Positions 45,253-55,077 of a stretch of 64,000 bases of DNA are shown here, one piece after another. The stretch is taken from positions 248,001 to 312,000 of the forward strand of contig JAWKPA010000012.1 in NCBI GenBank assembly GCA_041390905.1. The letters are read 5' to 3'. The position numbers and the translations under genes are program-made. Origin of the DNA: JACKCD01 sp041390905 (GTDB taxonomy: Bacteria; Chloroflexota; Anaerolineae; Promineifilales; Promineifilaceae). Under the pieces are notes generated by a model. That model had not been told where the DNA came from. It did not search any database and worked only from the letters and a program-made list of their open reading frames with translations. Each line of letters starts with the position of its first letter. The first letter of the stretch is position 1.

Positions 45253-45424
45253 GTATAATGGCGTTGTTACATAGCGCAGGAGGAATTGGCTGGCAGGCTT
45301 GGTAATTTCTCTCAAACGGCCGTTTTTTCACACCGACACCCACATCACAACCAACGAATATCGTGTATCGCAACCATCTCCTTGCAATTTAGCCAGTTCT
45401 CTCCAACAGACAATGGAGGGTCAC

Positions 45425-46558
45425 ATGTCTACAATTTATTCGGTTCAGCACACCATCGGAAGCTGGGTTAGCCTGGCACAACTGCGGCGTTATCGGCTAC
45501 CGGTGCTGCTGGCGGCATTGTTTATGATAGGCTTGGTGGGGGTCAGGACGGTACGATCCAGCACAATTCCTACGATTTCGGTTGTCAGCGTCAACGCTGA
45601 TGAGAGTGTTACCATTCGCACGCATGATTTTCCGGCCGGCCACACCTTTGTTGTGACCATGGGTTACATGGGAACGGCCGGTATTGGTGGCACGGTGGTG
45701 ACGACAACGGCATCGGGCAATGGTGGCTCGTTTGATGTGACCTACTCTATTCCGCCGGAATTGCGGGGGCAGCAGCAAATTGCCATTCGGTTGCAAACAG
45801 AGCATTTGTATCCGTATTATGCGTTTAATTGGTTTTACAATAACACCACGGGTGTTCCTGCTGGAAGCGGGCAGGGAGGCCAGCTACCCGCAGCACCGGG
45901 GTATACAGGGATTCCAACGTTTAAAATAACGGCCGTTGAGCGGGACACAAGCGTGACGATTGAAACCAATAATTTCCCGGCTAACCAAACGTTTACCCTA
46001 ACAATGGGGACATACGGGACGATGGGGATTGGCGGAACGGCCGTTGATACCTTTGATTCCGGCGCAGGCGGCACATTCAGCAAAACCTTTGCCATTCCAA
46101 CCGCCTATCATGGGTATGAACGCATTGCCATTCGCGCCCAAACCGCCCATGCCAATCCCTATTACGCCTACAATTGGTTCTTTAACCAGCCAATCCCCGA
46201 AGTTGCAACCCCAACGCCTACGCCTGTGGCAACGCCGGTTGAGCCACCACCTTTTAATGGCGCATTGTCATTCAAGGTGTGTGGCGTGGTGCAAAACGGC
46301 ACAGTTACCATTTCCACCAATGCGCTGCCACCCAACCAAACCATTACGGTACTGATGGGGCCAATGTATACGCAGGGGGTTGGCGGGATTCAGGCGGGTA
46401 CCTTTGATTCCGGTGCTGGCAATGAGCAGCAGCAGACGTTTACCATTCCTGCTGAACTGCATGGCGCATATCGTATCGCCATACGCATCCAAACATCTCA
46501 CGCCAACCCGTATTTCGCCTATAACTGGTTCTACAATACCACGGCGACGGTTTGCTGA
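45425..46558 (+). CDS. Secreted protein with three repeats ending NPYYAYNWF
   Basis: This 377-residue protein starts at ATG 45425, with GGAGGG 5 bases upstream. A hydrophobic segment (about 22-38) acts as signal or anchor. Three repeats of about 95 residues follow, each with V-T-I-x-T, FPAxxTF-x-V-x-MG and a final (A/L)NPYYAYNWFYN. Repeats 2 and 3 are separated by a Pro/Thr linker (TPTPTPV). It looks like a cell-surface beta-sandwich protein of unknown function, probably adhesive or structural. A longer frame from TTG 45299 is not favoured. Confidence 0.75.
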   Translation: MSTIYSVQHTIGSWVSLAQLRRYRLPVLLAALFMIGLVGVRTVRSSTIPTISVVSVNADESVTIRTHDFPAGHTFVVTMGYMGTAGIGGTVVTTTASGNGGSFDVTYSIPPELRGQQQIAIRLQTEHLYPYYAFNWFYNNTTGVPAGSGQGGQLPAAPGYTGIPTFKITAVERDTSVTIETNNFPANQTFTLTMGTYGTMGIGGTAVDTFDSGAGGTFSKTFAIPTAYHGYERIAIRAQTAHANPYYAYNWFFNQPIPEVATPTPTPVATPVEPPPFNGALSFKVCGVVQNGTVTISTNALPPNQTITVLMGPMYTQGVGGIQAGTFDSGAGNEQQQTFTIPAELHGAYRIAIRIQTSHANPYFAYNWFYNTTATVC

Positions 46559-46719
46559 TAATCGCAATCAACAGGTGGTAAACGGCAGCGTTTGCCACCT
46601 GTTAACCGTCCATTTTTACCACTTATACCCCTGTTGAACGGCTTGGAGCCAGGGGGTTCCTTTGTCATCTGTTTGATGGTACAGTTGCATCATAGTGCTA
46701 CGAGCAAACATAGGAGAAC

Positions 46720-49098
46720 ATGATGACAACAGTACGTTCTTATTTCCCCCTGAATTATCGTTGGATTGTTGTAGCAGCGGCACTGCTGCTGGTTGGTTTT
46801 ATAAGCCAGACTGAGGTCGCCCGCTTGCAAGCGGCTCCTGTGGCTGATCCTGGCCCGGTGGTGCAAACGCACCACGAGACGATTCCCAACCCGGTTTATG
46901 GGTCGGCGCAGCGGGTGGTGGCGGGATGCAAGGGTGTTGCTACGCCGTGCGCCTGGGAAGCGGCCTCGACGTGGACAACGGGAGCCGTGCCGGATGGCAG
47001 CAGCCGGGTGATTGTGGATGGGGTGGTCAGGATTGGGGGAGAAACGGCCGTTTCCCACTCCATCGGCATCTACCCCGGCGGTCAACTCAGCTTTGCCCCC
47101 AACGCCAACACACGCCTGCAAACGGCCGATATTGTCGTCTTTGAAGGCGGCAACCTTGAAATCGGCCGCGTGGCACAGCCCATTGCCGATGACAAAACCG
47201 CCGAAATCATCATCCGCGACCTTCCCTTCTCCCCCGATGACACCAAACAGCATTTGCGCGGCATCGTTGTTGTCAATGGCACCTTCTACGCCCACGGGCG
47301 CGGCGTGTGGGAAGCCTTCATCCGCACCGCCGCCGAACCAGCGGCCGGCAGCAAAAACATCGCCCTGTCCACTTCGGCACAGGCCGCCAACTGGCACGTG
47401 GGTGATGAACTGGTGCTGCCCACCTCCAGCCAATGCCCCATCTCGGCCAACGAAGGTACCTGCCCCATCGAAACCGAAGACCGCACCATCGCCGCCATCG
47501 CCCCCGACGGCATGAGCCTAACCCTCAACCAGCCACTCCAGTTTGACCACCCTGGTGCCCGCGACCGCAACGGCCATATAGACTTCTTGCCCCATCTCGT
47601 CAACAAAAGCCGTAACATTGTCATTCGCTCCGAAAACCCCAACGGCGTGCGTGGGCATGTGCTGTTGCATGGCCGTTCAACCATAGACATCCGCTACGTT
47701 CGTTTCCAAGACCTTGGCCGCACCGACATCCGCGACCTGGGCGACGACAACCAGAAAGGGCGCTACCCCCTACACGCCCACCACCTGATCGGCCCGGTTA
47801 CCCCCTTGCCCAACGGCTACCAGTTCATGATCTACGGCAACGTTGTTGATTTTGGCCCTGAAAACCGAGAACAAGACCGCAAGTGGGGAATAACCATTCA
47901 CGGCAGCCACTTTGGGCTAATTGAACAAAATATTGTGGATTACGCCTCCGGCGCAGCCATTGTCACCGAAGACGCTTCGGAAACTGGCAACGAGTTCCTC
48001 TATAACTTTGTGGTGCGCGTGGTGGGCGGCAATGGCGAGCGTTTTGAGGATCAGGATGTTTCTGATGGCAGCAAGCTAGGGCGGGCTGGCATTGCCTACT
48101 GGTTTAACGGAGGCGGCGGCAACGTGTACCGCCACAACGTTGCCGCCGCAGTCGAGGAGTGTATCTACTGCTATGGCTTTAAATTTGACAACGTTTACAA
48201 CGGCGACGTAATGATTCCCACTGCCCAGGGTGCCGACCCTCATATGGGGGGCGGGATCATGGTTGACTCCTACACCATTGGCCTGACTGATTTTGCCAAC
48301 AATGAAGCCTATGCAGTACCTAATGGCATCACAATTTGGTGGGTTTGCGCTGAATTTGAAACGCCACGTGAAGGGTGTTCCAGCCTGATGAAAGATTTTG
48401 TGGTGTGGCACCACCACCGCTGGGGCTACTTTGGCTATGAAACCAACGCCATGACCATTGATGGTTTTATCCATCGCGGAGATGTGACCCGGCTGGAAAA
48501 TGAGTATGAACTAGTGACTTCGCTCTATCTGGTGGATTATTTCCAGCGGCAAACGGTGATTCGCAATGCTGATTTGCAGGGGGCGATGCTGGGGATTGAA
48601 ATGCCGGTGAACCGGGATGTGCGCGGCAGTGATGGGGACAACGTGGGGATTACGCGGGTGGAAAATAGCCTGATTGTGGCATCAACTGGAATGCTGATTT
48701 CGTCCCCGTCATCAACCAACGGGGCAGATGATTTGCCGCCGCAGCGCACTATTCTTCGCAATGTGCAGTTTGCCTACCCGCCGCAACGCCAAAACAAATT
48801 CATCAGCATCAATGGCAATGGTGCCGAGGCAGCGACATCGAACAACCCCAATGCGCGGAATGACATCTGGATTATTGATTACAACAAACCGGCCGGAGAA
48901 GATGGCCCGGATTTGTATATCTCCCCCCGCTATCAGCCAAAATCGCGCTGCGATAATGCGCTGGGTGATTGCAGCAATGAGATAAGCGGCAGCTTCCCGG
49001 CCATCGAGGGTGGCTATATTTACCCGCTGGCCGACAACCTGATTCCGCCGCCAGTGGGGTCACATAAGGTTTATTTGCCGGTAGTGGTGAAGTGGTAA
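46720..49098 (+). CDS. Secreted G8-domain / right-handed beta-helix protein (CEMIP-like)
   Basis: This 792-residue protein has an N-terminal signal/anchor, then a G8 domain (about 75-190: W...GAVPDGSSRVIVDG...GGQLSFAP). A long parallel beta-helix follows. RYPLHAHH (about residue 348) matches the GRYPxHxH signature of CEMIP/TMEM2-type proteins, whose animal members degrade hyaluronan. In bacteria the substrate is unknown. AGGAGA precedes the ATG. A polysaccharide-binding or -cleaving surface role is inferred. Confidence 0.8.
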   Translation: MMTTVRSYFPLNYRWIVVAAALLLVGFISQTEVARLQAAPVADPGPVVQTHHETIPNPVYGSAQRVVAGCKGVATPCAWEAASTWTTGAVPDGSSRVIVDGVVRIGGETAVSHSIGIYPGGQLSFAPNANTRLQTADIVVFEGGNLEIGRVAQPIADDKTAEIIIRDLPFSPDDTKQHLRGIVVVNGTFYAHGRGVWEAFIRTAAEPAAGSKNIALSTSAQAANWHVGDELVLPTSSQCPISANEGTCPIETEDRTIAAIAPDGMSLTLNQPLQFDHPGARDRNGHIDFLPHLVNKSRNIVIRSENPNGVRGHVLLHGRSTIDIRYVRFQDLGRTDIRDLGDDNQKGRYPLHAHHLIGPVTPLPNGYQFMIYGNVVDFGPENREQDRKWGITIHGSHFGLIEQNIVDYASGAAIVTEDASETGNEFLYNFVVRVVGGNGERFEDQDVSDGSKLGRAGIAYWFNGGGGNVYRHNVAAAVEECIYCYGFKFDNVYNGDVMIPTAQGADPHMGGGIMVDSYTIGLTDFANNEAYAVPNGITIWWVCAEFETPREGCSSLMKDFVVWHHHRWGYFGYETNAMTIDGFIHRGDVTRLENEYELVTSLYLVDYFQRQTVIRNADLQGAMLGIEMPVNRDVRGSDGDNVGITRVENSLIVASTGMLISSPSSTNGADDLPPQRTILRNVQFAYPPQRQNKFISINGNGAEAATSNNPNARNDIWIIDYNKPAGEDGPDLYISPRYQPKSRCDNALGDCSNEISGSFPAIEGGYIYPLADNLIPPPVGSHKVYLPVVVKW

Positions 49099-49456
49099 GA
49101 GGCTGCTTCTGTTAACTTAAAAAAGGAAGAAGGGGGGAGCCTTTTTCCTTTTTCATTGTCTCTATCTTTTCGCTGTCACTTCCAATCTGTTTCGCGCCAC
49201 AACCTGACTTTTTGACAAAAATTTAACAACAACTCTTTCATTGTTGACAAATGTCAGAATCTGCATTATCTTTTTGACTGTGAAGTAGCGATATAAAGCT
49301 ATGCGCAACAGACATAACACATTGCCAACCTCCTGAATTGTCAAAGAATCCAAAATGCTACTCTGTCTATGTTTCATAGACAGACTAACCAGTGGATGCA
49401 GATTTGCACTCTTTTAGAACCAGTACCGTATACAAAAGATTAGAGGAGAGACCGTG
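49099..49456. other. Intergenic region upstream of the XRE-IrrE gene
   Basis: No gene is supported. It contains a possible promoter (TTGACA 49244-49249, 17-bp spacer, TATCTT 49267-49272) and the inverted repeat at 49363-49383. Confidence 0.5.
49363..49383. promoter_or_regulatory. Perfect inverted repeat, candidate XRE operator
   Basis: CTGTCTATG-TTT-CATAGACAG lies about 75 bases before the XRE-IrrE gene and downstream of its possible promoter. XRE-containing antitoxins commonly repress their own promoters through such palindromes. Confidence 0.5.
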
Positions 49457-50674
49457 ATGATGCATGATATTTTAAGCCAAATAGATTCTCAAGAATTAGG
49501 CAGCCGCCTGCAACAAGCACGAAAGCGTGCAGGCCTTACCCAAGCTGCCGTAGCGGAAGCCCTGAGCATGTCTCGCACGACCATTACTGCTGTGGAAAAA
49601 GGGGAGCGCAAAATCAAGGCGGAGGAGCTTGTCAAGTTATCGGAAATTTACGGACGGCCGGTTAGCGAATTTGTTCACCCTCAACCCGCCATTGAAATTG
49701 ACAAGGTGCAATTCCGCAGCACGTTAGCCAGAACGCCAGAAGATGAAATGGTGGTGCAACCTGCCATTGATACGTTATTACAATTAGCCGCAAACTATTG
49801 GGAACTGGAGCAAATAACCGGGCAAAGGTTATCGCATCATTATCCACTGCCCTTTATGCCCCCCAAGCATTTAAGAACTGCACAAGCTGCGGAAAGTTTG
49901 GCAGTTGCGGAACGTAATCGCCTTGGTTTAGGTGTGGCTCCTGTTCCAATTTTGCGTGATATTCTGGAAAAGGATGTGGGTTTACGAATTTTTTATCTTG
50001 ACTTGAAACCATCGGGAATATTCTCCGAGGCTTACTTCTATACGCCCCAGTTGGGTGGCTGCATAGCGATTAACCAGCTTCATGCTGGACCAAATCATAA
50101 AGGAAGGTGCCGTTGGTCGCTTGCCCATGCCTATGCCCATTTTCTGGCTCACCGCACTGAAGCAACGGTTTCTGTAAAAGATCAATACCAGCGCAAGCCA
50201 GAAAGTGAACGTTTTGCAGATTTATTTGCCGAATATTTTTTAATGCCTACAAGCGGTCTTTCGCAGCGGTTTAGTGCGCTTTATCAGGCTCAGGGCAAGA
50301 TCACCCCTGCCGATTTGGTGAAGCTGGCGTATTACTATGGCGTATCCCTGAAGGCACTGCTCATGCGCCTGGAAAATATGCGGTTAATTCCTGCTGGTGT
50401 GTGGGAGAAATTGCAGCAGCGTAAATTCAAAGTGGCAGACGCAACTGAAAGGCTAAAACTGGATCCTTTTCCAGAACCAACGGATAAATTCCCGGAAAGA
50501 TATATTCGGTTAGCGGCACAAGCATACGAAGATGCTCAAATTTCGGAAGGAGAGCTTGCTCGCTATTTGCAAATGGATCGCGTAGAAGCACGCGAAATTA
50601 TTAGCAAATATGAAGATAAAACCGAGATAGCATATACCATTGATCAAGATGTGATGGAGATGAATTTAGCATAA
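49457..50674 (+). CDS. XRE-IrrE/ImmA-like (COG2856) protein with degenerate HEXXH
   Basis: This protein has about 405 residues. An N-terminal XRE helix-turn-helix (LQQARKRAGLTQAAVAEALSMSRTTITAVEKGERK) is followed by an ImmA/IrrE-type metallopeptidase fold. The usual HEXXH reads H224-A-Y-A-H228, so the catalytic Glu is Ala. The downstream ESERFADLFAEYFLMP motif is kept. It is probably a regulator without protease activity. GAGGAG precedes the ATG at 49457. It is followed after 11 bases by a PIN-like gene, a known toxin-antitoxin-like pairing. Confidence 0.85.
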   Translation: MMHDILSQIDSQELGSRLQQARKRAGLTQAAVAEALSMSRTTITAVEKGERKIKAEELVKLSEIYGRPVSEFVHPQPAIEIDKVQFRSTLARTPEDEMVVQPAIDTLLQLAANYWELEQITGQRLSHHYPLPFMPPKHLRTAQAAESLAVAERNRLGLGVAPVPILRDILEKDVGLRIFYLDLKPSGIFSEAYFYTPQLGGCIAINQLHAGPNHKGRCRWSLAHAYAHFLAHRTEATVSVKDQYQRKPESERFADLFAEYFLMPTSGLSQRFSALYQAQGKITPADLVKLAYYYGVSLKALLMRLENMRLIPAGVWEKLQQRKFKVADATERLKLDPFPEPTDKFPERYIRLAAQAYEDAQISEGELARYLQMDRVEAREIISKYEDKTEIAYTIDQDVMEMNLA

Positions 50675-50685
50675 AGGCAGTATTC

Positions 50686-51252
50686 ATGGCGATAGAAATC
50701 ACGGAAACGACCATCATCCTTGATGCAAGCTGTATCATCAATTTGTATGCTTCAGGTTTTATCGAAGAAATTCTTCAATCCATTCCTAAGACTATCACTG
50801 TAACAGCTTATGTGGTTGACAGGGAAGCGTTATGGATAAGGAAATTAACACAAGGTGTTTCAAATAAGGAGCCGATACAGTTACAACCCCTGATTGATTC
50901 GGGTTTGCTAACCATCGTTGATCTGACAGGGGATGAAGAGTTCAATCTTCATCTCTATCTGTCTAGCAAAATACGTGATGAAGGAGAGTCGAGAACGGGT
51001 GCAATTGGTCTTCAGCGCAGATGGGCTATTGGACTGGACGACCATAAAGCACGGCGCATCTTTCAGGAAACGGCCGTTGACGCTACACTTCTTTATACAC
51101 TTGATTTGGTTAAGCACTGGGCTGAAGTTCGGTTCGTAGCACAGGATATATTGACAACTGCCCTATGCAACATTCGTTGGAAAGCTGCTTATGCACCACG
51201 CAAAGCAAACCCGTATCGGGAATGGTGGCTTTTGAATGGTGGCCCAGGGTGA
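50686..51252 (+). CDS. PIN-like nuclease, probable toxin partner
   Basis: The product has 188 residues. It starts TTIILDASCIINLYASG, the first acidic motif of PIN-fold nucleases. EGESRTGAIGLQRR and GLDDHKARRIF supply further acidic residues in the expected order. The tail has VAQDILTTALCNI. Paired directly with the XRE-IrrE protein, it is likely an RNase toxin neutralised by that protein. Target RNA is unknown. Confidence 0.75.
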   Translation: MAIEITETTIILDASCIINLYASGFIEEILQSIPKTITVTAYVVDREALWIRKLTQGVSNKEPIQLQPLIDSGLLTIVDLTGDEEFNLHLYLSSKIRDEGESRTGAIGLQRRWAIGLDDHKARRIFQETAVDATLLYTLDLVKHWAEVRFVAQDILTTALCNIRWKAAYAPRKANPYREWWLLNGGPG

Positions 51253-51290
51253 TTGTGGCTCTCCTGTACGGGAATCGAAGAATTGCCAGG

Positions 51291-52877
51291 TTAATCTGAT
51301 TCTTTGAGAAAAACGGCCGTTTTTAACCCATAAATCTCTAATGTGGGAACAGAAACGGCCGTTTCGCCCTCCACAAACAGTTCCACCCCCACACTTTCCC
51401 CGCTGGGGAAAATCTGGTCGGTAAGCGACAATAGCCCCTCATTCACAAACACCTCAATCGAGGATTTATCCACAAACAGATGCAGCCGCAGCCGCCCATT
51501 TGCCGGTTCAAACTGCGCCGTGTGGATGGTGGCAAACTGGTCGTGGAAAGCGCCCTGGCCGGAGCGCGAGCGATCTACAAAGAGGGTGTTGCTTTTGGGG
51601 GCGTAACCAACGGCCGTTTCTTCCCCCTCCCCCACGCGCACCCGAATCCCCACCTTGTTGGCCGTAACCGGCACGTCCATTTCAACAATAATTTCCAAAG
51701 CGTCTCCCGCCACGTCTGGCGTGAAGGGAGCATCCGGTGTCAGGGTCAGGTTTTGCCAGGTGTGGTGGGTGGTGCGAAGTTGGGTGAGTTCGGAAACGGC
51801 CGTTTGCACCAGCCGCGCCCCCTCAGCCGTTTGCGCCAGTCGCACCTCACGCGGAATCGTCATCGCTCCGCGCCAGGTAGACGTAGGAATATGAGGCGCA
51901 TATTGCCAATTATTCATCCACCCCAGCCACAACCGACGACCGTCCGGGGCGTCACTCCACGACTGCGCCGCATAAAAATCAGCCCCAAAATCCACCCACA
52001 ACACCGTCTCTTTCGGGTTTTCGCTGGTAAACGTCTGCCCATCAAACGCCCCCACAAAATATTGCGTGCCGCTACCCCCCGCCGGTGCGCCATTGCCCAC
52101 GCCCACCGTCAAAACCCAGCGCGTCTCGCCGCTGTCACCCACAGGCAGCGCAAACAAATCTGGTGTTTCCCATACGCCCGACGTCGCACCATAGCCAAAG
52201 CCAAAGCTGCCGCTGACCTCCCACTCTTTCAAATCAGGCGAGGTATAGAACAAAATGGCGTTTCCCGCCGCCAAGGCCATTACCCAACGGCCGTTTTCGT
52301 CCCCCGTGTCGTACCACATCACCTTGGGGTCGCGGAAGTCACGGATGTTGGGTGGCGTGGGAATCACGGGGTTGCCTGCGTATTTGGTCCAACTGCGCCC
52401 CCTGTCATTGCTGTAGGCAATCGCCTGGCTTTGGTGGCTGTTGGCCGGGTCATGGTAGGTGTAAATTGCCACCATCGCCTCCTTGCCAAAGCCGGCCGTG
52501 TTGTGCCAATCAATGACGGCGCTGCCAGAAAAAATGTAGCCCAGATCATCCGGGTACAGGGCAATAGGCAGGTGCTCCCAGTTAACCATGTCGCGGCTGA
52601 CGGCATGGCCCCAGTGCATTGGCCCCCACACTGTGTCATCGGGGTAATATTGGTAAAACAGGTGGTATTCACCGTCGTAATAAACCATGCCGTTGGGGTC
52701 GTTGATCCACTTTTCCGGCGGTGTGAAGTGAAATTGGGGGCGAAATGGTTCGTTTAGGGAAAGGGTGGACAAGGGCGCGGGTTGAGAAATGAGCATGTAA
52801 AGGGCTCCTACAACGATTGTAAGGGTTATGATAAAAAGTGTGACTTGAAGCGGCTTTGTGCGAAAGAAGGTGGGCAT
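51291..52877 (-). CDS. GH32 beta-fructosidase, membrane-anchored or secreted
   Basis: The product has 528 residues. The N-terminal hydrophobic segment (about 12-32) is a signal or anchor. The beta-propeller begins with the nucleophile motif WINDPNGM (Asp60), followed by FRDPKVMW and the acid/base motif WETPDL, where WEC is usual. The C-terminal beta-sandwich is present. GH32 enzymes hydrolyse sucrose, inulin or levan. It ends the sugar locus with its own ABC importer. An ACGGCCGT copy lies just before its ATG, and no ribosome site is seen. Confidence 0.9.
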   Translation of the reverse strand: MPTFFRTKPLQVTLFIITLTIVVGALYMLISQPAPLSTLSLNEPFRPQFHFTPPEKWINDPNGMVYYDGEYHLFYQYYPDDTVWGPMHWGHAVSRDMVNWEHLPIALYPDDLGYIFSGSAVIDWHNTAGFGKEAMVAIYTYHDPANSHQSQAIAYSNDRGRSWTKYAGNPVIPTPPNIRDFRDPKVMWYDTGDENGRWVMALAAGNAILFYTSPDLKEWEVSGSFGFGYGATSGVWETPDLFALPVGDSGETRWVLTVGVGNGAPAGGSGTQYFVGAFDGQTFTSENPKETVLWVDFGADFYAAQSWSDAPDGRRLWLGWMNNWQYAPHIPTSTWRGAMTIPREVRLAQTAEGARLVQTAVSELTQLRTTHHTWQNLTLTPDAPFTPDVAGDALEIIVEMDVPVTANKVGIRVRVGEGEETAVGYAPKSNTLFVDRSRSGQGAFHDQFATIHTAQFEPANGRLRLHLFVDKSSIEVFVNEGLLSLTDQIFPSGESVGVELFVEGETAVSVPTLEIYGLKTAVFLKESD

Positions 52878-52971
52878 GAATAAACGGCCGTTTACCTAAC
52901 CAAATGGCGCAATTAGTAGATAGGGAAGAGGAAGGGAAAAACGGCCGTTTTCCCCTCCAACCTCATAATCC

Positions 52972-53865
52972 CTACCCTTTAATCCCACTTGCCGCAATAC
53001 TCTCAATAAACGCCCGTTGCAGTGAAAGGTAAAGAATCAGCACCGGAATCGTAATAATAGACAGATAGGCCATAATTTCCCCCCAGGCCACATCAAGCTG
53101 GAAGAAATACGACACCCCAATCTGTACCGGCCGCAGTTCCTCCGACTGCACCACCATAATCGGCCACAAATAATCACCCCACTTTGCCAAAAAGGTCAAA
53201 ATTGCCACAGTCGCAAAAACCGGGCCAGAAATCGGCACATAAATGCGGCGATAAATCTCAAACCAGCTTGCCCCATCAATCCGCGCCGCTTCCACCAACT
53301 CATAAGGCAATGACCGGAAAAACTGGACAAAAAGGAAAATGGAGAAAGCACTGACCATAAAGGGAATGATTTGGACATGATAGGTGTCCAGCCAATTTTG
53401 TGTCAGGCAAACAAAAGCACCACCATCACACTCCGTAAAGCTAATCCACGGCAACTTGCTAACAATGAGCAGCAGGGGAATGGCAATCGTCTCAAACGGC
53501 ACAATCAGGGTGGCAATAATGACCGACAAGACGATGCTTTTACCCTTCCAGCGCGGCACAGCCAAAGAAAAGCCAGCCATAGAGTTGATCAACAAACTCA
53601 AAAGCGTGGTAATCGAGGTGATGATAACCGAATTGAAGATGAAGCGGGCAATGGGTACACGGCGAAATGCTTCGATGTAATTATCAAACGAAAGATCCCC
53701 ATAAGGCACAAACGCCAACAGGGAGCCGGAATCGCGCAGCAGTTGAATATCTGGTTTCAGGGAAGACACCAGCATGAAGATGATGGGGAATAGGAAGATG
53801 ATGGCAACGATAATGAGTAGGGCATAACGGCCGATCAGAAGCAGATTTTTGGTCATGTTAATCAT
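52972..53865 (-). CDS. Carbohydrate ABC transporter permease, MalG type
   Basis: This 297-residue permease has six hydrophobic segments. The EAA loop ELVEAARIDGASWFEIYRRIYVPIS is near residue 190 and FLAKWGDYLWPIMV is near the end. It overlaps the preceding permease gene by 8 bases. A Cys-containing loop (FTECDGGAFVCLTQNW) is an extracytoplasmic insertion. It is part of the sugar importer next to GH32. Confidence 0.9.
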   Translation of the reverse strand: MINMTKNLLLIGRYALLIIVAIIFLFPIIFMLVSSLKPDIQLLRDSGSLLAFVPYGDLSFDNYIEAFRRVPIARFIFNSVIITSITTLLSLLINSMAGFSLAVPRWKGKSIVLSVIIATLIVPFETIAIPLLLIVSKLPWISFTECDGGAFVCLTQNWLDTYHVQIIPFMVSAFSIFLFVQFFRSLPYELVEAARIDGASWFEIYRRIYVPISGPVFATVAILTFLAKWGDYLWPIMVVQSEELRPVQIGVSYFFQLDVAWGEIMAYLSIITIPVLILYLSLQRAFIESIAASGIKG

Positions 53866-54997
53866 TCTCCCGGGTCAAATAGCGTTGAATCAAAGCCACG
53901 GTCAACACCATAAGAAAGAAAAAGACAGAAATGGCTGAACCGGAGGCAATATCTTGCTTGTTAAAGCCTCGCTGCACCATCTGGTGAATCACCGTTGTGG
54001 TTGAGTCCAGGGGACCCCCGCGAGTCATAATGTCCACCTGTGTAAACAAACCAAAAGCAGCCATTGTGATGGTAATCAGCACAAAAACGAAGGTGTTGCG
54101 TAATCCCGGCCAGGTCACATAACGGAACTGCTGCCAGGCGTTTGCCCCCTCCACCGATGCTGCTTCGTACAATGACCCCGGAATGGTTTGCAGACCGGCC
54201 AGCCAAATCACCATATGAAAGCCAACCGCTTGCCAAATAGACATCATCATGATGGCAGGCATGGCCGTGTTCTCGTTGCCCAGCCAATCAATGGGTTGAA
54301 AGCTGCCGAAGCTAACCAAAGACAAGAGGTTATTCAACAGGCCGTTGTTCCCATCATAGATGAAGCGCCAGAGGATGGAGATGATAACCATGGAAATGAC
54401 CACGGGAATAAAATAAATGGTGCGGAAGATGTTGATGCCCTTTAGCTTTTGGTTAACCATCAGCGCCAGCAGCAGCCCTAAACCACCCTGCACAGGCACA
54501 ATCACGATTGTGAAGTAGAAAATGTTGAGCAGGGAACGCAGAAAGACAGCATCTGCGGCCAGCAATAAATATTGGGTGTCGCCCCGCACCCAGGAAAAAG
54601 ATTCTTGTAAACCGTTTAATTCGGGGTAATCCGGGTTGTTGCGCGTGAAATTTCGCGCTCGGGGAAAGGTGTAGTTACCTTCCTCATCCAAAATGTATTC
54701 GCCTGTTTCTGGATCAACTTCAGCCGGAATGGTGAAGAACCGCATCTTGAGGAGCTGCTGGAAGTTGCGGGTGCCCACGTATTCGGTTGGGTTGGGCGAG
54801 ATGAGGCGTTGATTGGTAAAGGCAAAACCAAAGGCCATGAAAAAGGGAATAATCAGGAATGCCAGCAGCAGAATGACGGCGGGGGTAATCATTGCCCAAC
54901 CAGCCCGTGATTCCTGACGCTGGGCTTTGCTGTGGTTGTTTGTGGAGGAAGGGGGAGAAACGGCCGTTTTCCCCACAGAACTAGACATACTCATCAC
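53858..54997 (-). CDS. Carbohydrate ABC transporter permease, MalF type
   Basis: This 379-residue protein has an N-terminal tail with an ACGGCCGT-coded TAV. The first membrane segment is followed by an extracytoplasmic insert of about 90 residues, then the permease core with EAA loop SLYEAASVEGANAWQQFRYVTWPGL. It follows the binding-protein gene by 80 bases and overlaps the MalG-like gene. No ATPase gene is present here, so a shared MsmK-like ATPase is likely, as is usual for this class. Confidence 0.9.
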   Translation of the reverse strand: MMSMSSSVGKTAVSPPSSTNNHSKAQRQESRAGWAMITPAVILLLAFLIIPFFMAFGFAFTNQRLISPNPTEYVGTRNFQQLLKMRFFTIPAEVDPETGEYILDEEGNYTFPRARNFTRNNPDYPELNGLQESFSWVRGDTQYLLLAADAVFLRSLLNIFYFTIVIVPVQGGLGLLLALMVNQKLKGINIFRTIYFIPVVISMVIISILWRFIYDGNNGLLNNLLSLVSFGSFQPIDWLGNENTAMPAIMMMSIWQAVGFHMVIWLAGLQTIPGSLYEAASVEGANAWQQFRYVTWPGLRNTFVFVLITITMAAFGLFTQVDIMTRGGPLDSTTTVIHQMVQRGFNKQDIASGSAISVFFFLMVLTVALIQRYLTREND

Positions 54998-55077
54998 ATC
55001 TCCTCTCGCCTTTACTAGCCAGGCAGCAGGCCAGTATGGTGGCCGACCTGCTGCCCAGTAACTATATCAATTACAGA

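Noticed and set aside
45254..45259. TATAAT directly after the V4R terminator
   Set aside because: No acceptable -35 is found upstream, and the next supported start is 165 bases away. It may be real but is unsupported.
49162..49377. 71-codon minus-strand ORF upstream of the XRE-IrrE gene
   Set aside because: It has no ribosome site and no recognisable motif, and it overlaps the probable promoter and operator of the next gene.
51480..52757. 425-codon frame antisense to GH32
   Set aside because: The GH32 motifs on the minus strand are unmistakable, so the antisense frame is a codon-bias shadow.
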